A DNA stretch of 64,000 nt. It comes from Limnobacter humi. GTDB lineage: Bacteria; Pseudomonadota; Gammaproteobacteria; Burkholderiales; Burkholderiaceae_B. Location of the stretch: contig NZ_JANIGO010000002.1 of the NCBI RefSeq assembly GCF_024518835.1, positions 191,522 to 255,521 of the forward strand. The letters run 5' to 3'. Position 1 is the first letter of the stretch, and every line of letters begins with the position of its first letter. The translations under genes were made by a program, and so were the position numbers. A model generated the notes under the pieces. It saw nothing but the letters and a program-made list of their open reading frames with translations. It ran no database searches and was not told the DNA's origin. Shown piece by piece: positions 1 to 8,421 of the stretch.

Positions 1-1
1 C

Positions 2-631
2 ACAGAAATCGCGCGTATCGCGCCGGTGCTGGACGCGCTCAAGGCAGATGGCATTCCCGTCTCGCTCGACAGTTATCAACCCGCGACGCAAGCCTATGCC
101 TTGTCGCGTGGTGTGGCCTATCTCAATGATATTCGCGGTTTTCCAGACGCTGCGTTCTATCCGCAATTGGCGAAATCATCTGCCAAACTCGTCGTTATGC
201 ATTCGGTGCAAGACGGGCAGGCAGATCGGCGCGAGGCACCCGCTGGCGACATCATGGATCACATTGCGGCGTTCTTTGACGCGCGCATCGCGGCGCTGAC
301 GGGTGCCGGTATCAAACGCAACCGCCTTGTCCTTGATCCCGGCATGGGGTTTTTTCTGGGGGCTGCTCCCGAAACCTCGCTCTCGGTGCTGGCGCGGTTC
401 GATGAATTGCGGCTGCGCTTCGATTTGCCGGTGCTTCTGTCTGTTTCGCGCAAATCCTTTCTGCGCGCGCTCACAGGCCGTGGTCCGGGGGATGTCGGGG
501 CCGCGACACTCGCTGCAGAGCTTGCCGCCGCCGCAGGTGGAGCTGACTTCATCCGCACACACGAGCCGCGCCCCTTGCGCGACGGGCTGGCGGTATTGGC
601 GGCGCTGAAAGAAACCGCAAGAATTCGTTAA
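2..631 (+). CDS. sul2: Sulfonamide-resistant dihydropteroate synthase Sul2 (5' end cut by window edge)
   Basis: Sul2 is a dihydropteroate synthase that joins pteridine diphosphate and p-aminobenzoate in folate synthesis but discriminates against sulfonamides. The 209 visible residues cover the C-terminal three quarters of the usual 271. Recognisable family blocks are SLDSYQPAT, YLNDIRGF, LDPGMGFFLG and VSRKSFLRALTG, which line the pterin and pABA sites. The frame is open to the left edge, so the start is outside the window. A glmM fragment and ISCR2 follow, the classic sul2 neighbourhood. The protein matches my memory of Sul2 over its whole visible length, so the call is firm. Confidence 0.97.
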   Translation, partial: TEIARIAPVLDALKADGIPVSLDSYQPATQAYALSRGVAYLNDIRGFPDAAFYPQLAKSSAKLVVMHSVQDGQADRREAPAGDIMDHIAAFFDARIAALTGAGIKRNRLVLDPGMGFFLGAAPETSLSVLARFDELRLRFDLPVLLSVSRKSFLRALTGRGPGDVGAATLAAELAAAAGGADFIRTHEPRPLRDGLAVLAALKETARIR

Positions 632-717
632 CTGCACATTCGGGATATTTCTCTATATTCGCGGTTCAGCAGGCATGTCCCCTTTGAGGGCGACCCGACG
701 ACAGGATAATCGACCTT

Positions 718-1020
718 ATGGTGCGCAAATATTTCGGCACAGACGGTATTCGTGGCAAAGCCAACGAAGGCGCGATGACGGCGGAAACCGCCTTGCGCGT
801 CGGCATGGCGGCTGGCCGTGTCTTTCGTCGCGGTGACCACCGCCATCGTGTCGTGATCGGCAAGGATACGCGCCTGTCGGGCTATATGCTTGAACCCGCG
901 CTCACAGCCGGTTTCACCTCGATGGGCATGGACGTATTCCTTTTTGGCCCGCTGCCGACAACGTATAGGAAGAATAAACGCCCTTTTCACCCAAGTCCAA
1001 CAGCTTTGGACCGCAGTTGA
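718..1020 (+). pseudogene. glmM: Truncated glmM (phosphoglucosamine mutase N-terminus) interrupted by ISCR2
   Basis: The first 81 codons are a normal GlmM N-terminus: the [11 protein letters not shown] motif and a [12 protein letters not shown] segment are present. Full GlmM is about 445 residues and interconverts glucosamine-6-P and glucosamine-1-P. Homology ends near 960, after FLFGPLPT. The remaining 19 codons to the stop are read from the end of ISCR2. The catalytic serine loop and most of the protein are missing, so this is inactive. The sul2-glmM fragment pair is the known passenger segment of ISCR2. Confidence 0.93.
961..982 (-). other. oriIS-like end of ISCR2
   Basis: Read on the minus strand this end contains GCGTTTATTCTTCCTATACG, close to the ISCR oriIS pattern I remember. 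It abuts glmM exactly where its homology stops. Rolling-circle transposition is expected to start here. Confidence 0.6.
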
Positions 1021-1195
1021 CTCTTTCGACACCCCTGCGATGCAACCCAATCCGGCTGACGGGGAGCCAGCAACGCTGAAAATTTACCCTCCTCTTTCCC
1101 ACTAGCGGCTCCTTTTCCGACAACCAGCACGGCGGATCCCTGCCGCGGCGCTGTGAACGCAGCATTTTGATTGGTATCGTTGGCCTTCAGGCTCG

Positions 1196-2680
1196 TCAGT
1201 CAAACAGACCCAGGAGCAGCTCAGCCGGTGGCGCCCGGCTTTCGGGTAACGCCCTGGTCCCGCTGGTTTCGGCTTTGTGCTTCAGGTGATCAAGGATCTG
1301 CTTGATCACTATAGGGTCTTCAATGCAGGCGATGACTTTCATGGCGCCGCCGCAGCCGCTGCAGATCTCGATGTCGATATTGAAAACACGCTTGAGCCGT
1401 TGCGCCCATGTCATCGACGCTCGCCGTTGTGCTGGTGTTGCCGGTTCATCAGCCACCCTGACCTTGTTGCCCCTGCCCCGTTTTGCCGGCGTGACCAACG
1501 CCCGGTGCCGACTGTTGGGTGCGAACACCCCGTGGAAGCGGGTTAGGTTGACTCTGGGCTTCGGTACCAGGGCGGCCAGCCTTGCAATGAAATCCAATGG
1601 TTCGAAAATGACGTGCGTGGTGCCGTCCCGGTACGGCGTCTTGAGCTGGTAGCGCACGTTGCCGCCTCGTGTTAACGACAGCCGCTTCTCGGATACCGCC
1701 GGGCGGCTGATGTACCGGCACAGCCGTTCGAGCTTCTTGCGTTCATCGGCCCTGGCCGCCACGCCGGCGTGCAGGCTGGACCCGGCTACCTTGCCAATCC
1801 CGTCACCGAACGGATCACCACTGGTCGGCAGAGTTTGCAAAGTGAACACCTTTCGCCCCGCCTGTGAACCGACAGCGATACGGTAAGTGATCGAGTGCCC
1901 CAGCAGGGGTGTCATCGGGTCGTCATCCACCGCATCCGAGGCCAGATAGCTGTTTTCGACATCCCGTTCCAGCAGGCCTTGCCGTTCCAGATAGCGACCC
2001 ACCCGGTGGGCGATGGTGTGCGTCAGCTGGGTGAGCTCTGGGCTGGTCGGCGCCTTGACCCAGCGGAAACGCGCTGAGCCGTGGGATTGCTCGACATACA
2101 CACCGTCGAGAAACAGCATGTGGAAGTGAACATTCAGATTGAGCGCCGATCCAAAACGCTGGATCAGGGTGACCGCGCCCGTCTTGGCCACTTGGTGGGT
2201 ATGGCCCGCTTTCTTGACCAGGTGCGTGGCAATGACGCGGTAAACGATGCCCAGCACCCACCCCATGATCTCGGGCCGGCTGGCAAACAGGAAACGCAGC
2301 TGAAACGGGAAGCTCAACACCCACTGACGCATGGGTTGTTCAGGCAGTACTTCATCAACCAGCAAGGCGGCACTTTCGGCCATCCGCCGCGCCCCACAGC
2401 TCGGGCAGAAACCGCGACGCTTACAGCTGAAAGCGACCAGGTGCTCGGCGTGGCAAGACTCGCAGCGAACCCGTAGAAAGCCATGCTCCAGCCGCCCGCA
2501 TTGGAGAAATTCTTCAAATTCCCGTTGCACATAGCCCGGCAATTCCTTTCCCTGCTCTGCCATAAGCGCAGCGAATGCCGGGTAATACTCGTCAACGATC
2601 TGATAGAGAAGGGTTTGCTCGGGTCGGTGGCTCTGGTAACGACCAGTATCCCGATCCCGGCTGGCCGTCCTGGCCGCCAC
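1196..2680 (-). CDS. rcr2: ISCR2 rolling-circle transposase (IS91 family, Y2/HUH type)
   Basis: This 494-residue protein nicks and joins one DNA strand at oriIS and drives rolling-circle transposition. The N-terminal zinc-binding region shows CESC, then CKRRGFCPSCGARRM. The HUH motif is visible as NVHFHMLFLDG near residue 185. A tyrosine-containing RYISRP segment lies near residue 320. A C-terminal CSGCGG pair follows a basic region. The length equals the usual Rcr2 size, and the first ATG gives a typical start. The gene points toward oriIS and the glmM fragment. It is probably intact and functional. Confidence 0.93.
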   Translation of the reverse strand: MAARTASRDRDTGRYQSHRPEQTLLYQIVDEYYPAFAALMAEQGKELPGYVQREFEEFLQCGRLEHGFLRVRCESCHAEHLVAFSCKRRGFCPSCGARRMAESAALLVDEVLPEQPMRQWVLSFPFQLRFLFASRPEIMGWVLGIVYRVIATHLVKKAGHTHQVAKTGAVTLIQRFGSALNLNVHFHMLFLDGVYVEQSHGSARFRWVKAPTSPELTQLTHTIAHRVGRYLERQGLLERDVENSYLASDAVDDDPMTPLLGHSITYRIAVGSQAGRKVFTLQTLPTSGDPFGDGIGKVAGSSLHAGVAARADERKKLERLCRYISRPAVSEKRLSLTRGGNVRYQLKTPYRDGTTHVIFEPLDFIARLAALVPKPRVNLTRFHGVFAPNSRHRALVTPAKRGRGNKVRVADEPATPAQRRASMTWAQRLKRVFNIDIEICSGCGGAMKVIACIEDPIVIKQILDHLKHKAETSGTRALPESRAPPAELLLGLFD

Positions 2681-2899
2681 ATGAGGCGTGTTCCGCGTCC
2701 TTGCAATACTGTGTTTACATACAGTCTATCGCTTAGCGGAAAGTTCTTTTACCCTCAGCCGAAATGCCTGCCGTTGCTAGACATTGCCAGCCAGTGCCCG
2801 TCACTCCCACTCGATTGTAAACAAGCACACAAAACCCTTTAGTGACAACAATTTGCAAGAACTATCAGGCTCAGTGCCATGAAAAATACCATGACCAGA

Positions 2900-3124
2900 T
2901 CATGAGGTTGAACACGGCTTGCGCCGGCAGCGTTCACGCTCCTGGTCGGCGATCTCGCCCGGCTGCAATGCTAGCTCAGCATCGGTCATGCGCTCCAGCA
3001 CGTCGCGTAGGCGGATGGTGCAAGGAATGGGCGGCAGCTCGAACTCATAGCCGCCGGCGATCATTTCGGCCGCAATCTCCTCGGTGATGAAAAACGGCTC
3101 GTCGTCTTGGTTCGGCTTCTTCAT
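2900..3124 (-). CDS. Small hypothetical protein coupled to the serine recombinase
   Basis: A 74-residue acidic protein of unknown function. Its start codon overlaps the stop of the upstream recombinase gene by 4 bp (ATGA), so the two are probably translated together. The N-terminus reads MKKPNQDDEPFFITEEIAAE. The last ten residues (RCRRKPCSTS) differ in style from the rest, so the C-terminus may be altered by the nearby ISCR2 junction. No catalytic motif is visible. It could be a recombinase accessory factor. Confidence 0.55.
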   Translation of the reverse strand: MKKPNQDDEPFFITEEIAAEMIAGGYEFELPPIPCTIRLRDVLERMTDAELALQPGEIADQERERCRRKPCSTS

Positions 3125-3858
3125 GCCCTTTCCTCCTGGCGCTCATCCTGGCCGACAGCGGCCAGGGCATCGGCTTCCGTCAATGCGTCCTCCACGAACG
3201 CGCCGTGCTGCTTCGCTTCGGCCTGGCTGACCTCGGCCCATATCCGTTTCACCTGGGCCGCACTGTACCCGGCCAGCTCGGCGGTCTTGTTGATGCTGTA
3301 GCCGGACTTGCGCAGCGCGACAACTTGGGCGCGGCGCTTCGGATCAGCACGGCGGCCCTTGTACCGCCCGGCCTGGCGGGCCAACTCAATGCCTTGGCGC
3401 TGGCGTTCGCGCCTGTCCTCGTAGTCGTCGCGGGCCATCTGCAAGGCCAGGCGAAAAAGCATGATCTGCACGGCTTCCAGCACGATCTTGGCGACGCCCT
3501 GGGCCTCGGCCGCCAGGTCGGATAGATCGACCACGCCAGGGACGGCCAGGCGTGCGCCTTTGGCCTGTATCGAGGCCACCAGGCGCTCGGCCTCGGGCAA
3601 AGGTAGGCGGCTGATGCGGTCGATCTTCTCGGCAATGACCACCTCGCCGGGCTGTAGGTCGCCGATCATGCGCAGCAGCTCAGGCCGGTCGGCGCGTGCG
3701 CCGGATGCCTTCTCACGGTAGATGCCGGCGACGTAGTAGCCGGCGGCCTTCGCGGCCGTAGTGATCGCCTCTTGGCGTTCCAAGTCCTGCGCGTCGGTGC
3801 TGACGCGCAGATAGACCCGCGCCACCATCGGCGCGGCTACTGGCTTCGTCCTGCGCAT
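3121..3858 (-). CDS. Serine recombinase (resolvase/invertase family)
   Basis: A 245-residue resolvase-type site-specific recombinase. The catalytic N-terminal domain begins VARVYLRVSTDAQDLERQ, with the active serine in the RVST motif. EKASGARADRPEL and an IDRISRL segment (the conserved arginines) follow. The C-terminal third has a helix-turn-helix (KSGYSINKTAELAGYSAAQVKRIW) for DNA binding, and an extra acidic tail of about 25 residues. The gene reads away from the Tn402-family insertion at 3936. Its recombination site is expected just upstream of the start, exactly where that insertion sits. It probably acts as a multimer or cointegrate resolution system for the island. Confidence 0.88.
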   Translation of the reverse strand: MRRTKPVAAPMVARVYLRVSTDAQDLERQEAITTAAKAAGYYVAGIYREKASGARADRPELLRMIGDLQPGEVVIAEKIDRISRLPLPEAERLVASIQAKGARLAVPGVVDLSDLAAEAQGVAKIVLEAVQIMLFRLALQMARDDYEDRRERQRQGIELARQAGRYKGRRADPKRRAQVVALRKSGYSINKTAELAGYSAAQVKRIWAEVSQAEAKQHGAFVEDALTEADALAAVGQDERQEERA

Positions 3859-3930
3859 ACTTGCGGGCTCCTTTGGGCATACTCAAATGCACCCATCTTA
3901 AACTGGCAGGCCAATTTATCACATATCGAT

Positions 3931-3935
3931 CTAAA
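3931..3935. repeat. Left 5-bp target duplication (ctaaa) of the Tn402-family composite
   Basis: The five bases directly left of the IRi end are ctaaa. The same five bases follow the outermost right end at 24481-24485. Tn402/Tn5053 elements generate 5-bp duplications, so the pair marks a single transposition of the whole 3936-24480 unit. Confidence 0.8.
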
Positions 3936-4041
3936 TGTCGTTTTCAGAAGACGGCTGCACTGAACGTCAGAAGCCGACTGCACTATAGCAGCGGAGGGGT
4001 TGGATCCATCAGGCAACGACGGGCTGCTGCCGGCCAATAGC
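3936..4041. repeat. IRi end (class 1 integron type) of the composite, copy A
   Basis: The first about 100 bases match, from memory, the outer boundary of the class 1 integron 5' conserved segment. They include the 25-bp IRi and the following direct repeats (GTCAGAAGCCGACTGCAC). The match breaks near 4036, before intI1 would begin. No integrase gene, attI site or cassette follows. Confidence 0.8.
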
Positions 4042-4218
4042 CGACAATGACGACACTGGAAATCCCCGCCTGTGAGCGTCGGCTCAGGGCGGGACAGCGT
4101 CATCCAGCTACCTGCGCCACTGACTCAGCCTTGTCCAGCCGGCCGCGCCGCACGAACAGACTGACCAGCCGTTGACGGATCGCCACCTGGAGTTCCGCCA
4201 GTTGTTCCGGCGTGATGC

Positions 4219-4302
4219 GAATTTCACCCGCTCGACGAGCGCAACACCGGCGCCGCCTACGCCAAGAACCGGCGAATCGAACTCAAACTCACGAACCGCT
4301 GA
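4219..4302 (+). pseudogene. 3' scrap of an OmpA/MotB-type peptidoglycan-binding protein gene (copy A)
   Basis: An open frame with no start reads EFHPLDERNTGAAYAKNRRIELKLTNR up to a TGA stop. DERNT...NRRIELKLTNR is the typical C-terminal end of OmpA_C domains. Only about 27 codons remain. The end overlaps the 3' end of the convergent araC gene by 14 bp. It is a leftover of the donor genome. The opposite strand of 4099-4220 can also be read as a transposase-like tail, but weakly. Confidence 0.6.
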
Positions 4303-5131
4303 GCGCCGCGTCACCGCGCTGCTGCGCCAGCCAGTCGCGCGGGGCGCAGCCCATGCGCACGCGGAAGGCGCGCGCCAGAGCGTTCGGGCTGCCGTAGCCG
4401 ACGCGGTCGGCCACCACCGCCACCGGCCGCCCCTGCTTGAGCAGGGTGCAACTGACGTTCATCCGCCAGTCGGCCAGATAGTCGCCCGGCGTGACGCCCA
4501 CCGCGTCCTTGAACGCGGCGGCGAAGCGCGCGCGTGACATGCCCGCCTTCGCCGCCAGCGCCTCGAGCGACCACGCGGTCTGCGGCGCATCGTGCATGGC
4601 GGTTATGGCGCGCGCGAGTTTCGGGTCGGCCAGGCCCGCCAGCAGTCCGGTGGCGCCAAGCCGCCCATCCATCAGATAACGCAGCAACTGGATCAGTAGC
4701 AACTCGCACAAGCGGTCGATGGCGGCCTGCCGACCGCACTGGTCGCGCTCGGCTTCGGCAAACAGCAACTCTAGCGTCGGCCCGAGGCCGGGCAAGTCCG
4801 CCAACGGAATCAGCAGCATCGACGGCAAGGCCATGGCCAACGGATTGCCCGTCGAAGCGCCCAGGTCGACCTCCGCACACAACTGCTCAGCGGTATCGCC
4901 GGGGGCGGCGACAAAACGATGCGACGCCACGCGCGGATAAAACAGCAGGCTCGGCTCGGTAACCAGCAGATCTTCATGCACGGGCGAACGCGCCGTAATC
5001 GGGCCGCGCCGCACCAGATGGATATAGCCATGCGGCGCCGCGTAATGATGCTGCCCACAGAAGGCGCCGCTGTGAAAAACGCGCGCCGAAAGCGAGTAGT
5101 GCCGGAGCAAGCCGGCCAGTCGATCCGCCAT
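4289..5131 (-). CDS. AraC-family transcriptional regulator with cupin N-terminal domain (copy A)
   Basis: A DNA-binding regulator of about 280 residues. The N-terminal half resembles the cupin_6 ligand-binding domain (RVFHSGAFCG, then YIHLVRRG). The C-terminal 100 residues hold two helix-turn-helices: SLEALAAKAGMSRARFAAAF and VADRVGYGSPNALARAF. The start MADRLAGLL at 5131 is chosen because GGAG lies 6-7 bases upstream; an in-frame ATG at 5143 is possible. It is divergent from the CMD gene 117 bp away and is the obvious candidate regulator of CMD-P460. The protein is the same in copy B. The inducer is unknown. Confidence 0.87.
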   Translation of the reverse strand: MADRLAGLLRHYSLSARVFHSGAFCGQHHYAAPHGYIHLVRRGPITARSPVHEDLLVTEPSLLFYPRVASHRFVAAPGDTAEQLCAEVDLGASTGNPLAMALPSMLLIPLADLPGLGPTLELLFAEAERDQCGRQAAIDRLCELLLIQLLRYLMDGRLGATGLLAGLADPKLARAITAMHDAPQTAWSLEALAAKAGMSRARFAAAFKDAVGVTPGDYLADWRMNVSCTLLKQGRPVAVVADRVGYGSPNALARAFRVRMGCAPRDWLAQQRGDAALSGS

Positions 5132-5248
5132 TCCACTCTCCATATAAGACGATAGGTTACGTATTTGATACTTTACGTGCCATATCGTACCAAACAAAGG
5201 GCGATCATGCCCACGTGCTCTTGCACCTCACCCACTACGGAGATAGAC

Positions 5249-5782
5249 ATGACCCAAATCGCCCCCCTGACCATCGACACCGCTGACGCCGCTACCGCTG
5301 CCACACTCAAGGCCGTCAAAGCCAAGCTTGGCATGGTGCCGAACCTGTTCGCCACGCTGGCCCACGCGCCGGCGGCGCTCAATGGCTACCTCGGCTTGTC
5401 CGAAACGCTGGGCACCGGCCGCCTGAATGCCTCCCAGCGCGAGATCGTTGCGCTCGCTGCCGCTCAAGCCAATCGCTGCCAGTATTGCCTGAGCGCACAC
5501 ACCCTGATCGGCAAAGGTGCCGGACTGTCGGCAGAGGCCATCGCCGCGGCCCGCACCGGCCAGGCGGCCAACGCACTTGACGATGCAATCGCCGGCTTTG
5601 CCCGCGCGCTGGTCGAGCAACGCGGCGTGGTGTCGGCCGACGCCATGGCCAACTACCGCCGCGCGGGGCTCGACGACGGCCTGATACTGGAAGTGATCGC
5701 CAACGTCGCGCTGAACACGCTCACCAACTACACCAACCACATCGCCGACCCCACGGTGGATTTCCCCGTGGTCGCCGTCTGA
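5249..5782 (+). CDS. Carboxymuconolactone decarboxylase/AhpD-like alkylhydroperoxidase (copy A)
   Basis: A 177-residue protein of the CMD/AhpD fold. The redox-active CxxC motif is CQYCLSAHT near residue 83, with the downstream histidine typical of AhpD peroxidases. The middle part (REIVALAAAQANRCQYC) is the classical family signature. Members reduce organic peroxides or act on small organic substrates; the true substrate here is not evident. The ATG at 5249 is preceded by CGGAGATAGAC, a good ribosome site. The next gene is the P460 gene, intact only in copy B. It differs from copy B by one residue (Ala versus Gly in LAAxQAN). Confidence 0.88.
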   Translation: MTQIAPLTIDTADAATAATLKAVKAKLGMVPNLFATLAHAPAALNGYLGLSETLGTGRLNASQREIVALAAAQANRCQYCLSAHTLIGKGAGLSAEAIAAARTGQAANALDDAIAGFARALVEQRGVVSADAMANYRRAGLDDGLILEVIANVALNTLTNYTNHIADPTVDFPVVAV

Positions 5783-5809
5783 TCTCCATAGGCATATAAG
5801 GAGAACACG

Positions 5810-5890
5810 ATGAAAATCGCACTCACCGGCGCTCTGCTCGCCAGCGCCCTCGTCCTGCCACTGGCCGTCACGGCCGGAGAGACGACGTGA
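5810..5890 (+). pseudogene. Clipped cytochrome P460 gene (signal peptide only), copy A
   Basis: The first 23 codons are identical to the P460 gene at 12621 and encode its signal peptide (MKIALTGALLASALVLPLAV). At 5878 the sequence switches to unrelated DNA, and the frame closes after ETT. No heme motif remains. The same strong ribosome site (AAGGAGAACACG) is kept. It marks the exact breakpoint between the duplicated cassette and the porin/Tn3 segment. Confidence 0.9.
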
Positions 5891-5897
5891 AAGCACC

Positions 5898-5917
5898 GCC
5901 TCGACAAGAGGCTTTTT
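5898..5917 (+). terminator. Rho-independent terminator after the clipped P460 gene
   Basis: GCCTC and GAGGC pair around a 5-base loop, followed by five T residues. It would stop transcription from the CMD gene before the porin gene. Confidence 0.6.
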
Positions 5918-6059
5918 GTTCAATCCAACTGGTACACTCTTACACCGGAATCTTGCACAATTTTACCCCGGCATTGACAGAACTTCAAAATGATGTGAAC
6001 GACCTCGCTTGTGGGGCTGCTGGACTGCGGCAGACAGGGGCGTCGTCTGGGAGAAGGCT

Positions 6060-7574
6060 GTGTTGAAAGGTTCCAAGACGATCGTGTGCGGCTGTCTGCT
6101 GGGAGCAGCGATCATGACCGGGTCGACTGTCGCCCTGGCGCAATCGGTGCCTCCGGCCAGCACCGAGGACGAGTCCGCAGGTGGCCCGATGGGCAGCCAG
6201 GCGCAACCCGGTGTTCGCCCCCCACGATCGCAGCCCCGCGCTGCCGTGGCGGTCCCCGGCGGGCAGACGGGAACGCCGAACCTTCCCCAGGCGATCCGCT
6301 GGACGGAGGACTGGTCGCAGCCCGTCAGCAAGGATGCGCCATTGATCGACAGGATCAAGCACATCCCGATCGGCTCGGATGACATATACCTCTCCCTCGG
6401 CGGTGAGGCGCGCGCATACTACACCGCCTGGGATCATCAGAATGCCGGGCGCACTGCGAATGACGCCAATGACCCGGTGCAGCGTCGCTTGCGACTGCTG
6501 GCCGATCTGCACATGGGGCCGCACGTCCGGGCCTTTGTGGAACTGGGCGACAATCGTGAGTACGGTTCCAGCCTGGTCACTCCGCCGAACCGGGGGCCCT
6601 TCGACGTCGAGCAGGCGTTCCTCGATGTGACGGTGCCGCTCGGCAAAGCTGGAAAGTTGACGTTGCGTCCTGGTCGGTTCGAAATGCCGCTTGGCAACGG
6701 CAAGCTTGTCACGCTGCGGGACGGTGTCAATCAGCGTGTGCTCTATCAGGGCCTGCGCGCGACCTATGCCCTTCCCGGCAAGATCTCTGTCGACACGTTC
6801 GCCGTTCGCCCCGTAAACATTAAGGACGGCGAATTCAACAATGCCCCTAACCACACACAGTCATTCCACGGCGTTTACGTCAGCGCTCCGCACGTGGTGG
6901 CTGGCTTTGGCGTCGACGGGTACTGGTTCCAGGTGAAGCGTGACACTGCATTGAACGCTCAGGGCAGGGCCTCCGAGAACCGTAGCAGCTGGGGTGCGAG
7001 GCTGTGGCAGCGCACTGCGACCTGGGATCTCGACGTGGAAGGTACCTACCAGTCCGGTCGCTTTGGAACCAAGGACATCAGCGCATGGGCGATGATGATG
7101 GATGGTGGTTATACCTTCCCCAAGGTTGCCCTTCAGCCGCGCCTGGGGCTCAGAGCCAATGTATTTAGCGGCGACGGCAACGCCGGTAATGACACGCTGG
7201 GTACCTTTGTCGCGCCTGCGCCTCGTTATCAGATGCTCAATGCCGGTGGTTTGTTCAACTACTCAAATTTGATGAACCTCAACCCAACGCTTACGCTGAA
7301 GCCGGCGCGATCGGTGACGATTGTGACCGGGGCCCAACTTTACTGGCGCCATCGCATTGCAGACGGCGCTTACGTCGGGCCTGCCGGTGCATCGTTTGCG
7401 TCCGCTTCCGCTCGGCGGATCGGTACCGCCATGGAAATCGACATATCATGGCAGGCCACCAAGCGCCTGCAATTCGGCGTGGCCAACAGCTATTTCATGC
7501 CGAGCAAGTCGCTGGAAAGCGTTGGCGGCAAATACGGGAACTACTTCGGCGCCTACACCAGCTTGAGATTCTGA
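6060..7574 (+). CDS. Alginate-export-like outer-membrane porin
   Basis: A 504-residue predicted outer-membrane protein. A basic start (VLKGSK) and hydrophobic segment end in ALAQ, a signal-peptidase-I type site. The mature part alternates polar and hydrophobic residues as in beta barrels, and ends with phenylalanine (TSLRF), typical for barrel insertion. Blocks such as LSLGGEARAYYTAWD and RRLRLLADLHMG fit the alginate_exp porin family. Members often take up aromatic or sugar-acid compounds, so alginate need not be the substrate. The GTG at 6060 is chosen because GGAG lies 7 bases upstream and the signal peptide begins there. No enzyme gene accompanies it. Confidence 0.75.
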   Translation: MLKGSKTIVCGCLLGAAIMTGSTVALAQSVPPASTEDESAGGPMGSQAQPGVRPPRSQPRAAVAVPGGQTGTPNLPQAIRWTEDWSQPVSKDAPLIDRIKHIPIGSDDIYLSLGGEARAYYTAWDHQNAGRTANDANDPVQRRLRLLADLHMGPHVRAFVELGDNREYGSSLVTPPNRGPFDVEQAFLDVTVPLGKAGKLTLRPGRFEMPLGNGKLVTLRDGVNQRVLYQGLRATYALPGKISVDTFAVRPVNIKDGEFNNAPNHTQSFHGVYVSAPHVVAGFGVDGYWFQVKRDTALNAQGRASENRSSWGARLWQRTATWDLDVEGTYQSGRFGTKDISAWAMMMDGGYTFPKVALQPRLGLRANVFSGDGNAGNDTLGTFVAPAPRYQMLNAGGLFNYSNLMNLNPTLTLKPARSVTIVTGAQLYWRHRIADGAYVGPAGASFASASARRIGTAMEIDISWQATKRLQFGVANSYFMPSKSLESVGGKYGNYFGAYTSLRF

Positions 7575-7697
7575 GGGGTTTCCCGATCGCCATCTGTCGC
7601 CTCCGGCCGCTGACTGGCATAGACTGCGGTGGTCCATTCGTCATGTTAGAGCGGTTGGATTAGGTCCGGAGCGACCAACTGGGGCGCAATGCTGCCA

Positions 7698-7831
7698 TGT
7701 CGGAAACCGCATGTTTCCCGACAGGGGACGACGCAAACGGATTGAAGCTCCATGATCGCGGCTGATTATGCGCGACAAACCCTGTCGCTTTGACCTACTG
7801 TGCGACAACATTGATCCAGGGGTTTGTCGTA
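7698..7831. promoter_or_regulatory. res site of the Tn3-family tnpR
   Basis: Three resolvase-type palindromes lie upstream of tnpR. They are 7698-7723 (TGTCGG...CCGACA), 7772-7788 (GCGACA...TGTCGC) and 7802-7830 (GCGACAA...TTGTCGT). Their spacing resembles three res subsites. They may also autoregulate tnpR. Confidence 0.65.
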
Positions 7832-7832
7832 C

Positions 7833-8417
7833 ATGCTCATCGGGTACATGCGTGTCTCATCGGTCGACGACCGCCAGTCGGTCGACCTCCAGCGCGATGC
7901 TCTGCTCGCCGCCGGCGTCGATGAACGCCATCTCTATTCCGATAAGGCATCGGGCGCCCGGGATGATCGCTCCGGCCTGAAGACGTGTCTGGAATACCTG
8001 AAGGAAGGCGACACCCTGATCGTTTGGAAGCTCGACCGCCTTGGGCGATCCTTGGCCAACCTGCTGACCATTATCACCGACCTGAAAGTCCGGGGCGTGG
8101 CTTTTCAATCGCTGACGGAGCAGATGGACACAACCACGCCCCACGGAGAATTGTTGTTTTCGCTTTTCGGCGCGCTTGCTCAATATGAACGCGCGCTTAC
8201 GCGCGAGCGGGTGATGGCGGGACTGGCGGCGGCAAAGCGCCGGGGCAGACGCGGCGGTCGACCGCCGAGCATCGACGCGGAGACGATCGAGCAGATCACG
8301 GACGCACTCAATGCTGGTGCAAGCAAAGCGTCAGTGTGCCGGTCCTTCAAGGTGCCCCGATCGACCCTCATCGGCACGCTCGATCGGATTGGCTGGACGG
8401 GGCCAGCCAAGGCCTAA
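7833..8417 (+). CDS. tnpR: Tn3-family resolvase TnpR
   Basis: A 194-residue serine resolvase. The start MLIGYMRVSSVDDRQS contains the catalytic serine, and KLDRLGRSLANLL carries conserved arginines. The C-terminal helix-turn-helix is GASKASVCRSFKVPRSTLIG. It resolves cointegrates at the res site just upstream. The ATG at 7833 is preferred over an upstream TTG. tnpA follows after 4 bp, so the pair is an operon. Its partner transposase is truncated, so this resolvase may now act only on res-bearing replicons. Confidence 0.92.
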   Translation: MLIGYMRVSSVDDRQSVDLQRDALLAAGVDERHLYSDKASGARDDRSGLKTCLEYLKEGDTLIVWKLDRLGRSLANLLTIITDLKVRGVAFQSLTEQMDTTTPHGELLFSLFGALAQYERALTRERVMAGLAAAKRRGRRGGRPPSIDAETIEQITDALNAGASKASVCRSFKVPRSTLIGTLDRIGWTGPAKA

Positions 8418-8421
8418 CTAG

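Larger units (their letters stand above)
961..2806 (-). mobile_element. ISCR2 (IS91-like rolling-circle element)
   Basis: The element lies between the broken glmM gene and unrelated DNA to the right, and holds one long transposase gene on the minus strand. At its left end (961-982) the minus strand reads like the oriIS of ISCR elements (GCGTTTATTCTTCCTATACG), positioned downstream of the transposase as expected. The right end (terIS side) is placed near 2806 only from the expected size of about 1.85 kb. IS91-type elements have no terminal inverted repeats and move by rolling-circle replication. Confidence 0.88.
3936..5877. repeat. 1,942-bp direct repeat, copy A
   Basis: Identical to 10747-12688 except for one base that I found (C at 5463, G at 12274), which changes Ala to Gly in the CMD protein. 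It covers IRi, an OmpA scrap, araC, the CMD gene and the first 23 codons of the P460 gene. The two copies are in the same orientation, 6,811 bp apart. Confidence 0.95.

Noticed and set aside
2797..2816. An att-like sequence at the ISCR2 right end resembling the guaA end (CACTCCCACTCGATTGT versus CATTCCCACTCAATGGT)
   Set aside because: Several mismatches, and it lies where the ISCR2 terminus is expected. The island continues to both sides, so it is not its border.
2885..2894. An extra AATACCATGA copy as an integrase arm site
   Set aside because: A single 10-mer far from the int-guaA region, without neighbours; chance is enough.
3936..4050. A class 1 integron 5' conserved segment
   Set aside because: Only the outer about 100 bases match. 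No intI1, attI, gene cassette, qacE-delta or sul1 follows in either copy.
4098..4220. An IS91-type transposase tail on the minus strand (ITPEQLAELQVAIRQRLVSL)
   Set aside because: Only about 40 codons, no start and no family motif beyond a helix; too weak for a feature.
4311..4880. A 189-codon minus-strand frame inside araC (and its copy at 11122-11691)
   Set aside because: It is the shifted frame of the AraC gene in GC-rich DNA, with arginine- and glycine-rich low-complexity translation.
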